A DNA stretch of 64,000 bases from Cycas panzhihuaensis (taxonomy: Eukaryota > Cycadophyta). Below, piece by piece: positions 49,888-64,000 of this stretch. Each line of letters begins with the position of its first letter. The first letter of the stretch is position 1. A program made the position numbers and the translations under genes. The notes under the pieces were generated by a model that had not been told where the DNA came from, made no database searches, and was given only the letters and a program-made list of their open reading frames with translations. The stretch is from the NCBI GenBank assembly GCA_023213395.1, contig CM041465.1, positions 119,047,741 through 119,111,740 on the forward strand, in the 5' to 3' direction.

Positions 49888-52126
49888 GAAGTAGTTCTAT
49901 CTTATGCTAATTCAATTGCACAAGATCTTATAGTCTGGCACCAGCATGATTGGCTATTCTTCAAAAACTTATTATACATTTTGAATGTTAGGTGATTTGA
50001 TTCTTAACATTTGCTAACATTTCATACTACAAAGATGTAGATGATGTTTTCATAGATTTTATGCCTAGTTCATTTTTTTTAGTATTGGATTGATGACTTA
50101 AGACATTTTGGATCTTCAATGATGATTCTAGTAGTTGGCATTAGTCAACTTTCTTAATAGATTATTTTTAATACATATGATCTATCTTCTTTAGTTATGG
50201 ATCTTAATCTTCATAGTTTGGTTCTTTCTTCTAAATAGTTTCTACCAACTTTTCAATAGCTTTTGAATGTTCCAGAGATGAATATAAGTTAGTTTGATCA
50301 ATAAACTAATTACTTGATCATTGAGACAGCTTCATATTCTTTCAGTTTCAAAAATCAAAATTTAGAGGCGTCATTCTAGTTCTAGTTGTACTTTTTCCAC
50401 CATCATTCTTTTGATAGTGATTTTGTTTCTAAAAGTACCATGCTTTATATATTTGACAACTAGTTTATTATCACCTTTCTACTTTTCTTCTAGATTTAGA
50501 TGATGATGAAATTTCCAATGATATATTATCTTCACCATTTTAGCTTCTTCAGATTTCTAGCTTTTCTACATCAGAATTTTAATGGATGTATTTAGTATTA
50601 TTAGACATTGATGCTTAGGGAGAATTATGTTGATGTAATTATTAGTTTGTCTAAGGTTCATTATCTTAGGGATTAGGTGATCTTTTTCCATTTTAATTTA
50701 TTATTTCTTTCACTTTCTTATACCCCTTAAAGTGGTCTTGTATATAAATATTAAGTAAAATTCTATTAAGTTTATAAAAGGTTATTAAATGTTAATTATT
50801 AGGGTTCATTTAATCCATTTCCCAATGGATTAAACAAACACCCTCCCCTCTTTATTATATAAATTTATCTTCCAATTAATAAAAAATAGTGATGACTATT
50901 CTATAGAAGGATTTTTAAAGGGGATGATTCTTGTGAGAAGATTTTTGTATTGGTTATAAGTTTATTTTAGTCTAGACAGAAGAGAATATAAAAGCCAAAG
51001 ATTTGAAGGTCAAAATTTTAAAAGATGGAGAGCTTCAGTAGTAAGAATATAGTATAGAAAATTCATATCAAAATATTTATCTGATACACAACTTGATCCT
51101 TTTACTTAATACAAAGGATAATGTTATGCTTGAATGAATGATGTTTCTTTTAATATGATATGTGAATATTTCTAATTTTTTTAACTTTCAAGCTGTGAGG
51201 TCTTCCTATTTATTTTGATATCACCTTTATATTTGCATTCATCTTTATATTTATTTTTAAATTTTACATCATTAGACTTTACATACAAAAAATGCATCAT
51301 GATTTTCCTTTTTAATTGCCCATAGTAAACACTTATTCTATCTCCTCAATTCATATCAATACCATCGCATCATTTTTACCATATTCCTATTCATTTCCAA
51401 AACATTTATTTATATGGATTAATACCATTATTTTATATTATTTACAACCACTTATTTTCTAATTCAACAACTTACTTTATTTGTATATTCAATCACCCTT
51501 TTAATTAAAAGCAATATGTATTTGCAACTCATTTTGATTACAATTTTGGCTACCCATGAAATGTCAAGATTTTTGAAGGGTGAATTTGATGAAATGAAGA
51601 ATGTTTAGTCATCATAAATAATTACCTAATATCAAGTTTTTCTTTTTCATTACATATGTTCATTCTTGATACCTTATGAACTGAAAAATAAATGCTATAA
51701 TATGAATATTAAATCAATGGGCTACTTATATGTGCCTAATTATTGATATGAAATCACTACATTAAATTGTCATTCTATTACAAACTCCATTGATCACTCA
51801 ATTAGAATATGTTGGTCACTTAAATTTAATTTATAGTTTTGATTTTAATAGCCCATTATCATTTATATAAATGCTAACTAGTAATTTATTTACTAGTGTT
51901 AATCCTATTACCCATAAAATTAAATAAATATGGTCACCACTTACCTTCTTCTCATTAAATTATTATTGTTGTAGTTATATGCAAATGCTTACTATTGGCA
52001 TTTTGTTTAGTATCCTACTATATTGCAAATGCCCTTGAATCAATATCACCCATTCTTCACTATTTAAAATATATAAATATTCACAGAGATACCAATCTTA
52101 TAAATAAAATTTCTAGATCATGTATA
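49888..52126. other. Unassigned AT-rich sequence with one strong hairpin
   Basis: No coding domain was recognised. A perfect 11-bp hairpin lies at 50809-50834 (TTTAATCCATT, loop TCCC, AATGGATTAAA). The stretch 50705-51050, with C-rich CACCCTCCCCTC and TTATTATATAAATTT, could be a solo LTR, but no partner or target duplication supports it. Confidence 0.4.
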
Positions 52127-55169
<3,043 letters not shown>

Positions 55170-55291
55170 ATAGTTACTTCTTTAGATTCCTCAATTCTAA
55201 TAGTCACATGACCAAGTTTAGTGTAAAGAATCACTCTAGTTTTAGAAAAATCTAAATGTCCAAGTATGAAGGGAACTTCATAGCCAAATTC
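55170..55291 (-). pseudogene. Gypsy aspartic protease scrap
   Basis: The minus frame reads FGYEVPFILGHLDFSKTRVI then LYTKLGHVTIRIEESKEVTI. This resembles the C-terminal half of gypsy proteases (D-V-P-I-I-L-G-R-P-F-L-x-T-x-x-A-x-I-D-V...L-x-x-G). The catalytic D-S/T-G half is not found to the right. It is an isolated short fragment. Confidence 0.45.
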
Positions 55292-56325
55292 TTAATCAAA
55301 GACTATTTTTCCTATCCAATAGGTAAGAGAGAAAAGAGTTCCAACCTTAATTTTGGCCATATTTCATAACACTAAAAATATTACTTCACCATCTAAATAA
55401 ATATTAATAACAAAGTGACTCATTACTAGTATTGACCTAAGAATATTTTAATAACTTTCTTGGAATTTAGTAATGCATGATCCTTATTTATTATTAAAAT
55501 CTTGGCATTTGATATAAATATGTTAAACAGTGCCAAAGATAAAAGAGTGCATTTATATAAAAGGGAAAACAAATAAACAAATATAAATAACAAAGCAAGT
55601 ATACCATAAAACTTCTCTTACCTTTATCTTCATAATATCTTACCTCCTACTTTTTGGATATAACAAAATAGAATGCTTAGGATATAGTTGGTACATTGCA
55701 TTATATTATGCTTATATAATGGAGTCTACAAAAATAATAAAATATTATAGGACCATAGGGTTTTCCTTATGTTGCAATTTGGATCACTAAAAGAATGAAA
55801 TATAAGATTATATGGCTTTACTTATGATGTAGTATAGTTAGGATTATAGGGTTTGGCTTACTTTATGATTCATAGTGTGCCTAGGGCTATGGTATTTAGC
55901 CTAAATGGTAATAATAATCATTAAAACAAATTGGGCATTCCTAATTTATTATAATTATAATTAGTGCATGAATGTTGAGTATCTAATTACTTACAAATAT
56001 ATTAGTGAATATATATCGTATATAAAATTATAAATATAGACATAAGAGTCAAATGCTTAAGAAATAAAACTTCCTCATTTATTTGGATATTAAAGGTAAG
56101 TACAATATTTAAGAAAAATTATATCCCTATTCATTCACAAGGAATCTTAATAAAGGTAGTAAGATTTCATAAGGATTGATTTTTTTTTTATGAATGTTTC
56201 ATTCAGAATCTCTTATTAGCAAACCTTTTTTTTTCTTTAAAAAATAACCAAAACTAATTCACTTATTTTCCTTAAGAAAAAAAAGAAAACTCCTAAAGTT
56301 TTCCTTTCCTAGAATTCCACTTAGT
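55292..56325. other. Unassigned AT-rich sequence
   Basis: No gene or repeat pair seen. Confidence 0.35.
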
Positions 56326-56674
56326 GATGTTAAGAGATGACATTTTAAATAAAGGCAGCTTTTGCCTTAATGTTGTTAGGTATTAAGAGAAAGAGAAAGA
56401 CAAAGTATGTATAGTAATTATACCAGGTTAGCTTTGGTTGCTTATTTTTTAGGTTGATAGATGGCATTTGGACAATTAGGATGCATGCAAAGGGTTGATT
56501 GATGTTTAGAGATGACATTTTAAATAAAGGCAGCTTTTGCCTTAATGTTGTTAGGTACTAAGAGAAAGAGAAAGACAAGGTATGTACAGCAATTATACCA
56601 GGTTAGCTTTGGCTGCTAATTTTTTAGGTTGATAGATGACATTTGGACAATTAGGATGTATGCAAAGGGTCGAT
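56326..56674. repeat. 175-bp tandem duplication
   Basis: Units 56326-56500 and 56501-56674 (GATGTTWAGAGATGACATTT start; AGGCAGCTTTTGCC inside) are about 94% identical by eye. They are non-coding, with a GAGAAAGAGAAAGACAA purine tract in each. Confidence 0.92.
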
Positions 56675-56675
56675 A

Positions 56676-56788
56676 GCTTAGTTATCCTAGGTCTCCTTAC
56701 TTTATATGATGGTTATCACTTAAAAGGGCTATGTATGGATGGTTTAGGATATGTGTGAAGGATTGGTGACTTAGTTATCTTGGGCAAC
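56676..56788. repeat. Tandem repeat (period about 96 bp) interrupted by Copia V
   Basis: CTTAGTTATCCTAGG at 56676 recurs as CTTAGTTATCTTGGG at 56771-56785. The following text (CCTTACTTTATATGATGG...) recurs right of Copia V from 62491 (CAACTTTACTTTCATGTGG..., GCTATGTATGAATGGTTTGG). So Copia V inserted into the second unit of an existing duplication. Confidence 0.65.
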
Positions 56789-57113
56789 TATGAAGAAACA
56801 TACATACATATGTTCTAAGCTATAAGATCTTAACAATACATAACAAGCACAATAAAGAGCACATGAAATATAGTATACAAGATATACGTGAGAAAACCTC
56901 TTTGGGTAGAAAGCCCACCATAAAACATCACTAGATTTTATTGATTCTTTATTAAATGAATATACAAAGGACTTTGGGATATTTATAATCCCCCAAGTGG
57001 TGTCAACTCCTAATGGTTATGTCCCTTCATAAACTTTTACCTCTTTATTAAATAATAACTAAACCACATTTAACATTAACATAAGTGGCTTAGCATTACT
57101 TGCTATACTAACA
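56789..57113 (-). repeat. 3' LTR of Copia V
   Basis: TATGAAGAAACAT...ATACTAACA on the plus strand; aligns with 62161-62489. Confidence 0.85.
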
Positions 57114-57123
57114 TCCCCCCTTA

Positions 57124-58800
57124 ATATAAATGTAGGAATTGATCTGCAGTCTAAAATTATGACTGGCAAAGGCTAGAATTATCCTTATTGATACATCCTC
57201 CCTCAAGGATAACTTCTCTAAGTCCCAACTTGGTATGAATGATTGTGAAGTAACCTTTAGTAAGTGGTTTGGTAAACATATATGCAAGCTGCTCTTCACT
57301 CTGACAAAAATTGACTTATAATTTTCTTATTTTGATATGTTCATGGATATAGTGGTGTTGAATCTTAATATGCTTCGTATGCGCATAAAACTCTAGTTTT
57401 TTTATAGATAAATAGTGCTTTGGTTATCAACAAAAATAGTTAGGGTACTATAAGATATGCCAAGGATATTTAAAAGTCCTTACAACCATACAACTTCCCT
57501 CATACCAAGAGTGAGTCTTTAATATTTAACCTCTATAGAAGATAATGTTATTATTTGTTACTTCTTCAACTACCATGATACACATTCATTATTCATACCA
57601 AAGATATATCTAATATTAGATTTTGTATCATCAAAGTCTCCTCCCCAATCTGTATTAGTATAGCCTTACAACTTTACATATCCATCATGAATGTACCATA
57701 GACTAGCATTAAGAGTTCCCTTCACATATTTCAAAATTCACTTTGTTATAACCTAATATGACTCTTGTGGATTCTACATATACCTGGAGACTAATTTGAT
57801 AGCATAAACAATGGTAGGCCAAGTATGAGTTAAATAGATTACACTTCTTACTGCTTGTCTATATAATGCTCCATTTATAATAGGCTTTCCCATATCTTTC
57901 TAGAGCTTTATGCCTTTAGTGTGTAGTGTTCAAATAGGCTTATAATCTTCCATCTTGAATTTCTCAAGAAGGTTCTTTATATACTTAGTTTATAACATAA
58001 TAATTTTGTCTTCCATCTACCTTACCTCAATGCCTAAGAAGTAATATAAAGGCTCAAGGTCTATCATGTCAGAGGTAGCTTCTAAATTAGATTTGACTTA
58101 TACAATAGTCTTATTATAATTGCCACTAATAATTAAATAATTAATATATAACATGATAACTATTATCAAAGTTCTCATCCTTTTAATATATAGATTTAGC
58201 TCCAAATATTTAGTAACAAACACTTCTTCTTTTATTCTAGTATCAATATTTGCATACCAAGCATATGGTGCTTATTTTAAGCCATATAGTGACTTCTTTA
58301 ATTGGCATATAAGATTCTCTTAACCTTTCTTAACTAAACCAAGAGATTGTGCTACATAAATCTCCTCTTTCAACTCTCCATTAAGGAATGTTGATTTTAC
58401 ATCCATTTGATAAAACTCCCAACCATAGTTCATTGTTAAAGAAAAGATCAAATAGATCATTGTCATCTTAAAGATTGGTGTAAATGTATCCTCATAGATG
58501 ATCCCTTCCTTCTACTTAAGCCCTTGAGAAATAAGTCTAGCCTTGTACTTGTCCACCTCTCTATTACAGTGGAGCTTAGTCTTGTAAACCCAATTGTAAC
58601 CAGCAAGGTTTTTCTTAGGAGGCATTGGAATTAACTCCCAAGTGTTATTTTTTATGAGAGAACTATATTCCTCCTCTATTGCACCTTTCCAATGAGGATC
58701 ATCTTTCACTTTATTAAACAAAGATAGGTCTAGAGAGTTTGTGGTATCCACCACTAAAGTCTAATTGGCATACTAGCTTCTTATTCTCTATTTATTTAAA
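57124..58800 (-). pseudogene. Copia V reverse transcriptase and RNase H
   Basis: RT starts near 58754 in an 80-codon open stretch: WKGAIEEEYSSLIKNNTWEL, PPKKNLAGYNWVYKTKL and KARLISQGLK. Further left (downstream) come IYVAQSLGLVKKG, LKKSLYGLK-stop-APYAWYANID and YINYLIISGN. The last is the YVDD polymerase box with both Asp lost. RNase H ends at EEQLAYMFTKPLTKGYF and GLREVILEGGC (57108-57299), next to the purine tract. Stops are TAA/TAG at Gln and Trp positions. Confidence 0.85.
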
Positions 58801-58829
58801 AGATTTTATAATGTTACACTAAAGTCTTG

Positions 58830-59960
58830 AATCATTTTCCTGGCCTACAATGCTATAAAACCACCCAATGTTGAAGATGCCTTTACACATGACTACTTCT
58901 AATTATTACCTATACCACTTAGTCCTTATTCACTCTAAATCATAACTAGTTCATCATCCTTTATTACTGATGAAGCACCATTAGGAAATAGAAGTAGTGG
59001 GGGTAAAAGGATTCTTCAAATAATGACTTTTTAATATGATATGTTAAAGACTCACCAAATACTACATCCCACCTTATGGATCCCGTAGCCTATAAGCTTT
59101 ATTATGATTTAAGTACCTATAAAAATAGACTTTAAATTCTTGTAATCCAACTTCTTATAACTAACATCTAGAATATATGCATATGTATTACACCTAAATA
59201 TCTTCAAATAGTCAATGATAGGTTTATGATAAATCTATTTTCTTTAGGGGTTATGCCTACAAACTGATTTTAGCAATACTCTATTCAGGATATAAACAAT
59301 AATCCCAATAGCTTCTACCCATAATTGAGGTAGCAAGTCTTTAGCATACACTATACACCTTGCCATTTCTATTATGGTATGATTTTTTCTTTCTACAATA
59401 TTATTTTGTTGTGGGGTGTATGAGACTGTGAATTCTTATTTTATGCCATGACTTAGATAGAACCTATTAAAGCCATTATTATCATATTCCTTACTATTAT
59501 TACTCTTTAAAATTTTTATTTTATTATCACATTCATTCTCAATATGTACCTTCTATTCACAAAAGAAATCAAATACTTTAGACTTATTTTTCAAAAAATA
59601 TACCTAGGCTTTCTTGGTATAATCATCTATAAACATTAAAGTATAGCAAGTTCTAGATATGAAAGGGTTTGGAAGAGAACCCATTATATCATAATGCATG
59701 AGCTCTAGCTTCTCATTGGCTCTCTAAGCATGATCTAAAGCAAAAAGATATTGTTGATACTTCCTGTATATACACCTTTTCATTTACAAATTTCTTAAGT
59801 CGATAGAAGGCTCATTTTCATCTTAGGCACATAGTACCTACACTTTGAACTTTCCTCCTGTAAGAAAAATAAAGCCAACACCTTCAACAAGTAACACACT
59901 CACATCTCCAAGAATGATCTCAGCTTTGCTTTGACCAATATTCCATGCGTTGAAGTTTTT
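58830..59960 (-). pseudogene. Copia V integrase
   Basis: Readable motifs are FIDDYTKKA-stop-VYFLKNKSKVFDFF, ILKSNNSKEYDNNGFNRF (normally LRSDNGGEF; the catalytic Asp is Asn), SHGIK-stop-EFTVSYTPQQNN, IVERKNHTIIEMARCIVYAKD and LPQLWVEAIGIIVYILNRV. The third catalytic Glu (VERKN) is kept. TGG to TAG in KAW is a typical lesion. Confidence 0.85.
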
Positions 59961-60019
59961 CTTCTAAAATGAAATATATTTTTTATGCTTCTGAATCCAA
60001 AATCCAATAGTCTCTTCAA

Positions 60020-60720
60020 TTTGGCTTAGTTAACAAAATTGATACCCTAACACAAAAAGCTACAACACCCTTTCCTTTCTCATCTTTACTTGCTTTAGGC
60101 ATGCCTTGCCATTTAAATTAGTAGTTCTTCTCTTTTTTGTCATCCTTCTTATAGCAAGTACATCTTCCAACGAACTTCTTCTTCTATTAATTTTCTTCTC
60201 CTGACTTTTATGCTGACTACCCTTCTTGAATACATCTCTCCTATGTGTCTTCATGACTAGGGCTTGATTTGAATTAGAACCTCTGAGTAAGCTATGGTGT
60301 TTTAACTTAGCATCGTCGACTAGAATGAGACCTTTTATCTTCTTAAATGACTCATCTTCCATTACCTCATCTTTTACATAGATGGTCAAAATAATTCCAA
60401 ATATAGCTGGTAGTCTTAACATAATTAATACAAACAACATCTCATCATCAAGTGACCCTAACTTAATCTCTTCTATCTCATTACTCAAATTAGTTACTTT
60501 ATTTAAATAAGCACTTATGTTGCTTTTGTCTTCTATAATGGCATTTAGAAGCTCCATTATTAAAGCAACAAGGTAATTCATCTTCTTTTTCTCGAATGTC
60601 TCATATAACTTTGTCTATATTTAGTTTGGTTTATTTAGGTTGTGGACTATGGCTTTCTAATTTGGTGTCATGGATAGTTTCAATAGCCCAATAGTCATAA
60701 ATAATGTTTTCTCTTGACGA
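60020..60720 (-). pseudogene. Copia V gag
   Basis: An open stretch of 173 codons (60060-60581) reads LLNAIIEDKSNISAYLNKVT, IEEIKLGSLDDEMLFVLIML, RLPAIFGIIL and KDEVMEDESFKKIKGLILVD. This is the UBN2/gag block (HLxxfxxlxxxLxxxGxxxxxexxxxxLLxSLPxxy). The C-terminal basic tract (KGSQHKSQEKKINRRRSS) precedes a possible decayed knuckle near 60150 in another frame. Upstream the N-terminus is broken. Confidence 0.75.
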
Positions 60721-60779
60721 GTTTATTCTTTTGAATTTAATAGAACATAAAGGAGCCCATCCTTAGTGATTCTCCAAAG

Positions 60780-60913
60780 TTGAAAATAACCTAATGCATC
60801 ATCCTCTCCATGAGAAATACGCTCGTACAAGTTGTAGTGACTCCTATTGAAAATAACCCGATGCATCATCCTCTCCATGAGAAATGCACTCATACAAGGT
60901 GTACTTCACCAAA
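60780..60913. repeat. 67-bp tandem duplication in the Copia V leader
   Basis: Units start at 60780 and 60847 with TTGAAAATAACC and share GATGCATCATCCTCTCC or close variants and CATGAGAAAT. They are about 87-90% identical by eye. Confidence 0.85.
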
Positions 60914-62149
60914 CTTTTGGCATATAGTCTTATGGATAAAATAACCACTTCATTACTTATTCTTTATTTACTAGCATATATGCTAAGGTATTGGGGCTCA
61001 AGAATTTTTATCAATTATTTTAAAGATCATCAATATCGCTTGAAAAAAATCTTAAAAATTGCTTTAAACATAATAATTATAACGTACTAATAGTGAGCAT
61101 GGCATATAAATCTAAATCTATGATGAACACATCATAAATAGGCTCCAATTTTAAGAAATATCACCAAGTATCTAATGTGCATCATGAAAAGTGCTATGCA
61201 ATGGCGGAAAAAAGATAAAAATATAAATATTAATATTAGACTATGCCAAGAGGTATATTCTAAAGGTTGGTGGCTGTCTAAAAAGCCATGCAACTTTTCC
61301 AAAGCAATGTATGATTAAAAATAATTATAAAATTTGATATTTATGATAAATTAAGATTAATTAATCTTAATAACAGTAATATAGTTGTATATCCCAAGTG
61401 GCAACTCTAAGAAATGTCATGTGAAATACATCAACCTTCTGTGAAGAGACATAACTTGCATAGGTTATCCATAGTCTTTCAAATGATAATCTTCACCTTA
61501 GTTTTCTAAGAATCTACCAACCAACTATTGTTCATATCAATGAATGACTTTTATAGCCTTATGTTTTTATCTACAGCTCCATATGAAGGAAATAAACAAT
61601 CCAAAAAGGATAAAAGTTGTCCAACTTCAATATTTAATAGAAACTATCTTCTATAGATTTAGAGATTATCCAACACCTTTCTTATGGATAGAAAACCACC
61701 ATTCATGAATTTAATCTCACCCATAGGAAATGTATTACAATTTGCTAATGTTAAATAATAAATTTAATGCCCAATGATGTTGAATAACTCCAACCAATAC
61801 CTAACACTATTAGGTGAAGCCTAATGATGCTTAACACTACTACATCACCTACGAACTATGCCCTACTAGCTTTAAGAAGTGCCCAACACACCTCATCAGT
61901 TCTAAATGGCTCCAAAACAAGCCTAACTCAGTCTAAAATGTGTCCAAATCTAATTTTTAACCTTGAACAGTGCCACAACCTTATTGATAAGTGAAGTTCA
62001 CCTACTTAATCACCATTACTTATTATTTCACTCTTTTGATTATTGGAGAAGAATTAGAATTGATAAAACGCTACTCTGCTAATGTTACTTAACAACTTTT
62101 AATCTTATCGCGTCCACCTACTTATGTCTCAACTATGCATCCCATTCAA
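60914..62149 (-). other. Copia V 5' leader
   Basis: AT-rich, non-coding. Near 61750-61950 there are short repeated phrases (CCCAATGATG, GCCTAATGATG, GTGCCCAACAC). No gene seen. Confidence 0.45.
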
Positions 62150-62160
62150 CTCTGATACTA
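62150..62160 (-). other. Primer-binding site of Copia V
   Basis: Minus strand TAGTATCAGAG, one transition from TGGTATCAGAG, directly beside the 5' LTR. Confidence 0.75.
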
Positions 62161-62489
62161 TATGAAAAAATATATATGCATACATATCTTCTAAGCTATA
62201 AGATCTTGATTATGCATAACAAGTACAATAAAAAGTATAAGAAACATAATACACCAGATATACATGGGAAAACCTTTTCAGGTAAAAAATCTAGTATAAA
62301 AAATCGCTAAATCACATTGATTCTTGATTGGATAAATATACAATGGACTCTAGGATATTTATAATCCCCCAAGTAGTGGCAACCCTTAAAGGTTATGTTC
62401 CTTCACAAACTCTCACCTTTTTGTTAAACAATAACTAAATCACATTTAATATTAACATAAGTGTCTTAGAATTAACTACCACACTAATA
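62161..62489 (-). repeat. 5' LTR of Copia V
   Basis: Aligns with 56789-57113; the outer end reads CTAATA for CTAACA. Confidence 0.85.
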
Positions 62490-62494
62490 ACAAC

Positions 62495-64000
62495 TTTACT
62501 TTCATGTGGTGTTTATTACTTGAAAGAGCTATGTATGAATGGTTTGGTCATTATACCTAGTTAAAGGGTTAATAAGTATGATAAAATGGTGACTTTTGTA
62601 TTAATCTAGATATTAGGTTAAGAGATTTATCTACTAAAGGCTAATTCTTAGGGCATTTATTACAAGGTGGTTGGAGCCCTTTTACCTTTAAATATATATC
62701 ATTTTCTTTCTGTTAACTTTCAAGAAGAGAAGGAGACCTTGAAAGTGGAAGCTAACACAAGATTAGTGGCTGGGTGGAGGAGAGATTCAGGATCTAGCTA
62801 TTAATTAGGAGGAGAGTTATAGCCCATCTCTTGATAGATGTCTACAACTCCTTTATATAAGTGCAATATTTTATGTTGTGTTTAGTGTGAAAATTGAATA
62901 ACATTCTGTTATACTTACTAATTTAAAACTTAAGTTTAATTACATAAGTAATGCTTTGGTTTAACAAGTAAAAATCTGATTATATTTGTATGCTTATAGT
63001 TGTTATATTTCGTACTAAACACTCAAATCTTTTTAGGGGAAGTCACTAGTCTAACTATAAAATGTGGTTTATCAAATGATATCTTCCCTTGTTTTGTAAA
63101 TGCATGCTACTCTTGAAGTAAACACCTTTGATGTGAACTTGTTAAAGCATCATTTTCAATAATTTATCATATATCATAGGACTGTCATAATTGGTTCATC
63201 ATGCTATGAGGCATGTTTGTGTCGATAGGTACCCTCATTGAATTTTGCTGAAGAGTCCACACTCAGGGTCACATCTACTTTCGTCAATAATAAGAAGAAG
63301 AAGAAGAAGAAGAAACAATAATCACTAGCTCGTAGTAACATAAAGCAATGAGCGGTAGGGTTGGTTTGTTACAATAATTTTAGCAATGAGCAATAAGGTT
63401 GCTTTGTTCCAGCAAACATCGAGACTTTAGTATTGAGACACAAACAATAACATGCTAGAACGAATGAGAGTAGACCACTTAGCGTGCTATATTTCATAGA
63501 GTTGCATATACATTGGTCGAGATGACCAAAAATAGGGGGTTGTTAAATGGTTCGAAAAGGGAGAGTCCTTCACGTCCAACACATAGGATGATATTTATAA
63601 GTCGATATGTATTCCTAAATATTTGTTTATATTTTAATGGTCGAAAACTGGATAAAGTTTTGTGTGTAGTTGGAAAAAAAGATCTATATTATATATGTTT
63701 GTTACGCACGACTACCTATCTATACTTGTAGATTGTCAAGTCTATTACTAGTATATTCCCAAAGACCCTTCACAGGGAAAGATGTAGAGGATCAACTAAT
63801 AGAGACAAAGTATGGAGGAATATTAGTTAAGAGGGCACATGAGGACAAGTCACATATGGACATGATGGGACTACAAACAACTCTTTATGTTTGTGAAGAA
63901 GTCTTAAGGAGTTAAGTTAAATGATATAAAGAAGCAAAAGACACTTTAGGTTCTACCCTCTATGGTTGCAAATAAGTTCCAAGAAAATTGAGTTAAATAG
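62495..64000. other. Unassigned sequence at the right edge
   Basis: The first 60-100 bases repeat the sequence left of Copia V (56691 onward). An (AAG)n microsatellite lies at 63289-63315. AGCAATGAGCxxTAxGGTTG occurs twice at about 63346 and 63392. The open frame 63670-63915 (GKDVEDQLIETKYGGILVKR, AHEDKSHMDMMGLQTT) has no family I can name and may be chance. Confidence 0.4.

Larger units (their letters stand above)
56789..62489 (-). mobile_element. Copia V, complete but decayed
   Basis: LTRs 56789-57113 and 62161-62489 enclose RNase H, RT, integrase and gag in the order expected for a minus-strand copia. A purine tract (minus AAGGGGGGA, 57114-57122) lies beside the 3' LTR and a primer site at 62150-62160. 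Target duplication is GCAAC (56784-56788) and ACAAC (62490-62494), 4 of 5. Length is 5.7 kb, normal for copia. All genes carry stops. Confidence 0.88.

Noticed and set aside
50705-51050. Solo LTR with TATA-like box
   Set aside because: No TG...CA ends with matching target duplication and no second copy in the window.
63670-63915. 81-codon plus-strand frame near the right edge as a host gene
   Set aside because: No recognisable family, no supporting neighbouring exon or promoter, and this length is expected by chance in the window.

Overview
The window looks like nuclear DNA of a vascular plant, from a gene-poor, AT-rich block of old nested LTR retrotransposons. The evidence is Ty1/copia and Ty3/gypsy gag-pol remnants with plant-type features: initiator-Met tRNA primer sites (TGGTATCAGAG), a second RNase H of the kind carried by Tat-lineage elements, and an extra antisense ORF. 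The heavy decay and deep nesting would suit a large genome such as a gymnosperm, but nothing here fixes the species. I found no host gene, rRNA, tRNA or CRISPR array that I can support. Almost every long open frame is a retrotransposon relic or a microsatellite artefact.

Layout. 879-3891 (minus) is a complete 3.0-kb non-autonomous element with 224-bp LTRs, one gag-like gene and a 5-bp target duplication. It lies beside the decayed copia element Copia I (3897 to about 8000, plus). 8450-9330 holds a gypsy gag relic. 9462-12363 is an internally deleted copia (Copia II, plus). 12430-13715 is a minus-strand copia gag-protease relic (copy A), with a sister copy B at 42020-43620.

The core of the window is a nest. 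Copia III (14496-40548, plus) is split inside its reverse transcriptase gene by a Tat-like gypsy element (19232-39647). That gypsy has LTRs of about 3.0 kb plus a large microsatellite, gag and protease, an antisense ORF that can be read through a GT-AG intron, and an archaeal-type RNase H. No RT or integrase is visible in it. A gypsy LTR-integrase-LTR derivative (24709-27349) sits in its gag, and a second copy of the 3.0-kb element (34220-37230) sits in its 3' LTR. Copia III also carries, between integrase and RT, a lone LTR-like segment followed by five tandem 35-bp copies of a tRNA primer-binding unit (17559-18053).

To the right lie Copia IV (46151-49790, minus; no coding capacity seen; bracketed by 96-bp direct repeats), a compound microsatellite (52127-52286), a gypsy protease scrap (55170-55291), tandem duplications (56326-56788) and Copia V (56789-62489, minus; gag to RNase H all present but broken). 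The rest is AT-rich sequence I could not assign.

The genes do not work together as a pathway. Each element encoded parts of its own cycle (gag coat, protease, integrase, RT/RNase H) and all copies appear dead. Decay is dominated by C-to-T/G-to-A changes: CAA/CAG codons have become TAA/TAG, TGG has become TAG, zinc-knuckle Cys have become Tyr, and LTR ends TG/CA have become TA. All identities quoted are estimates by eye.
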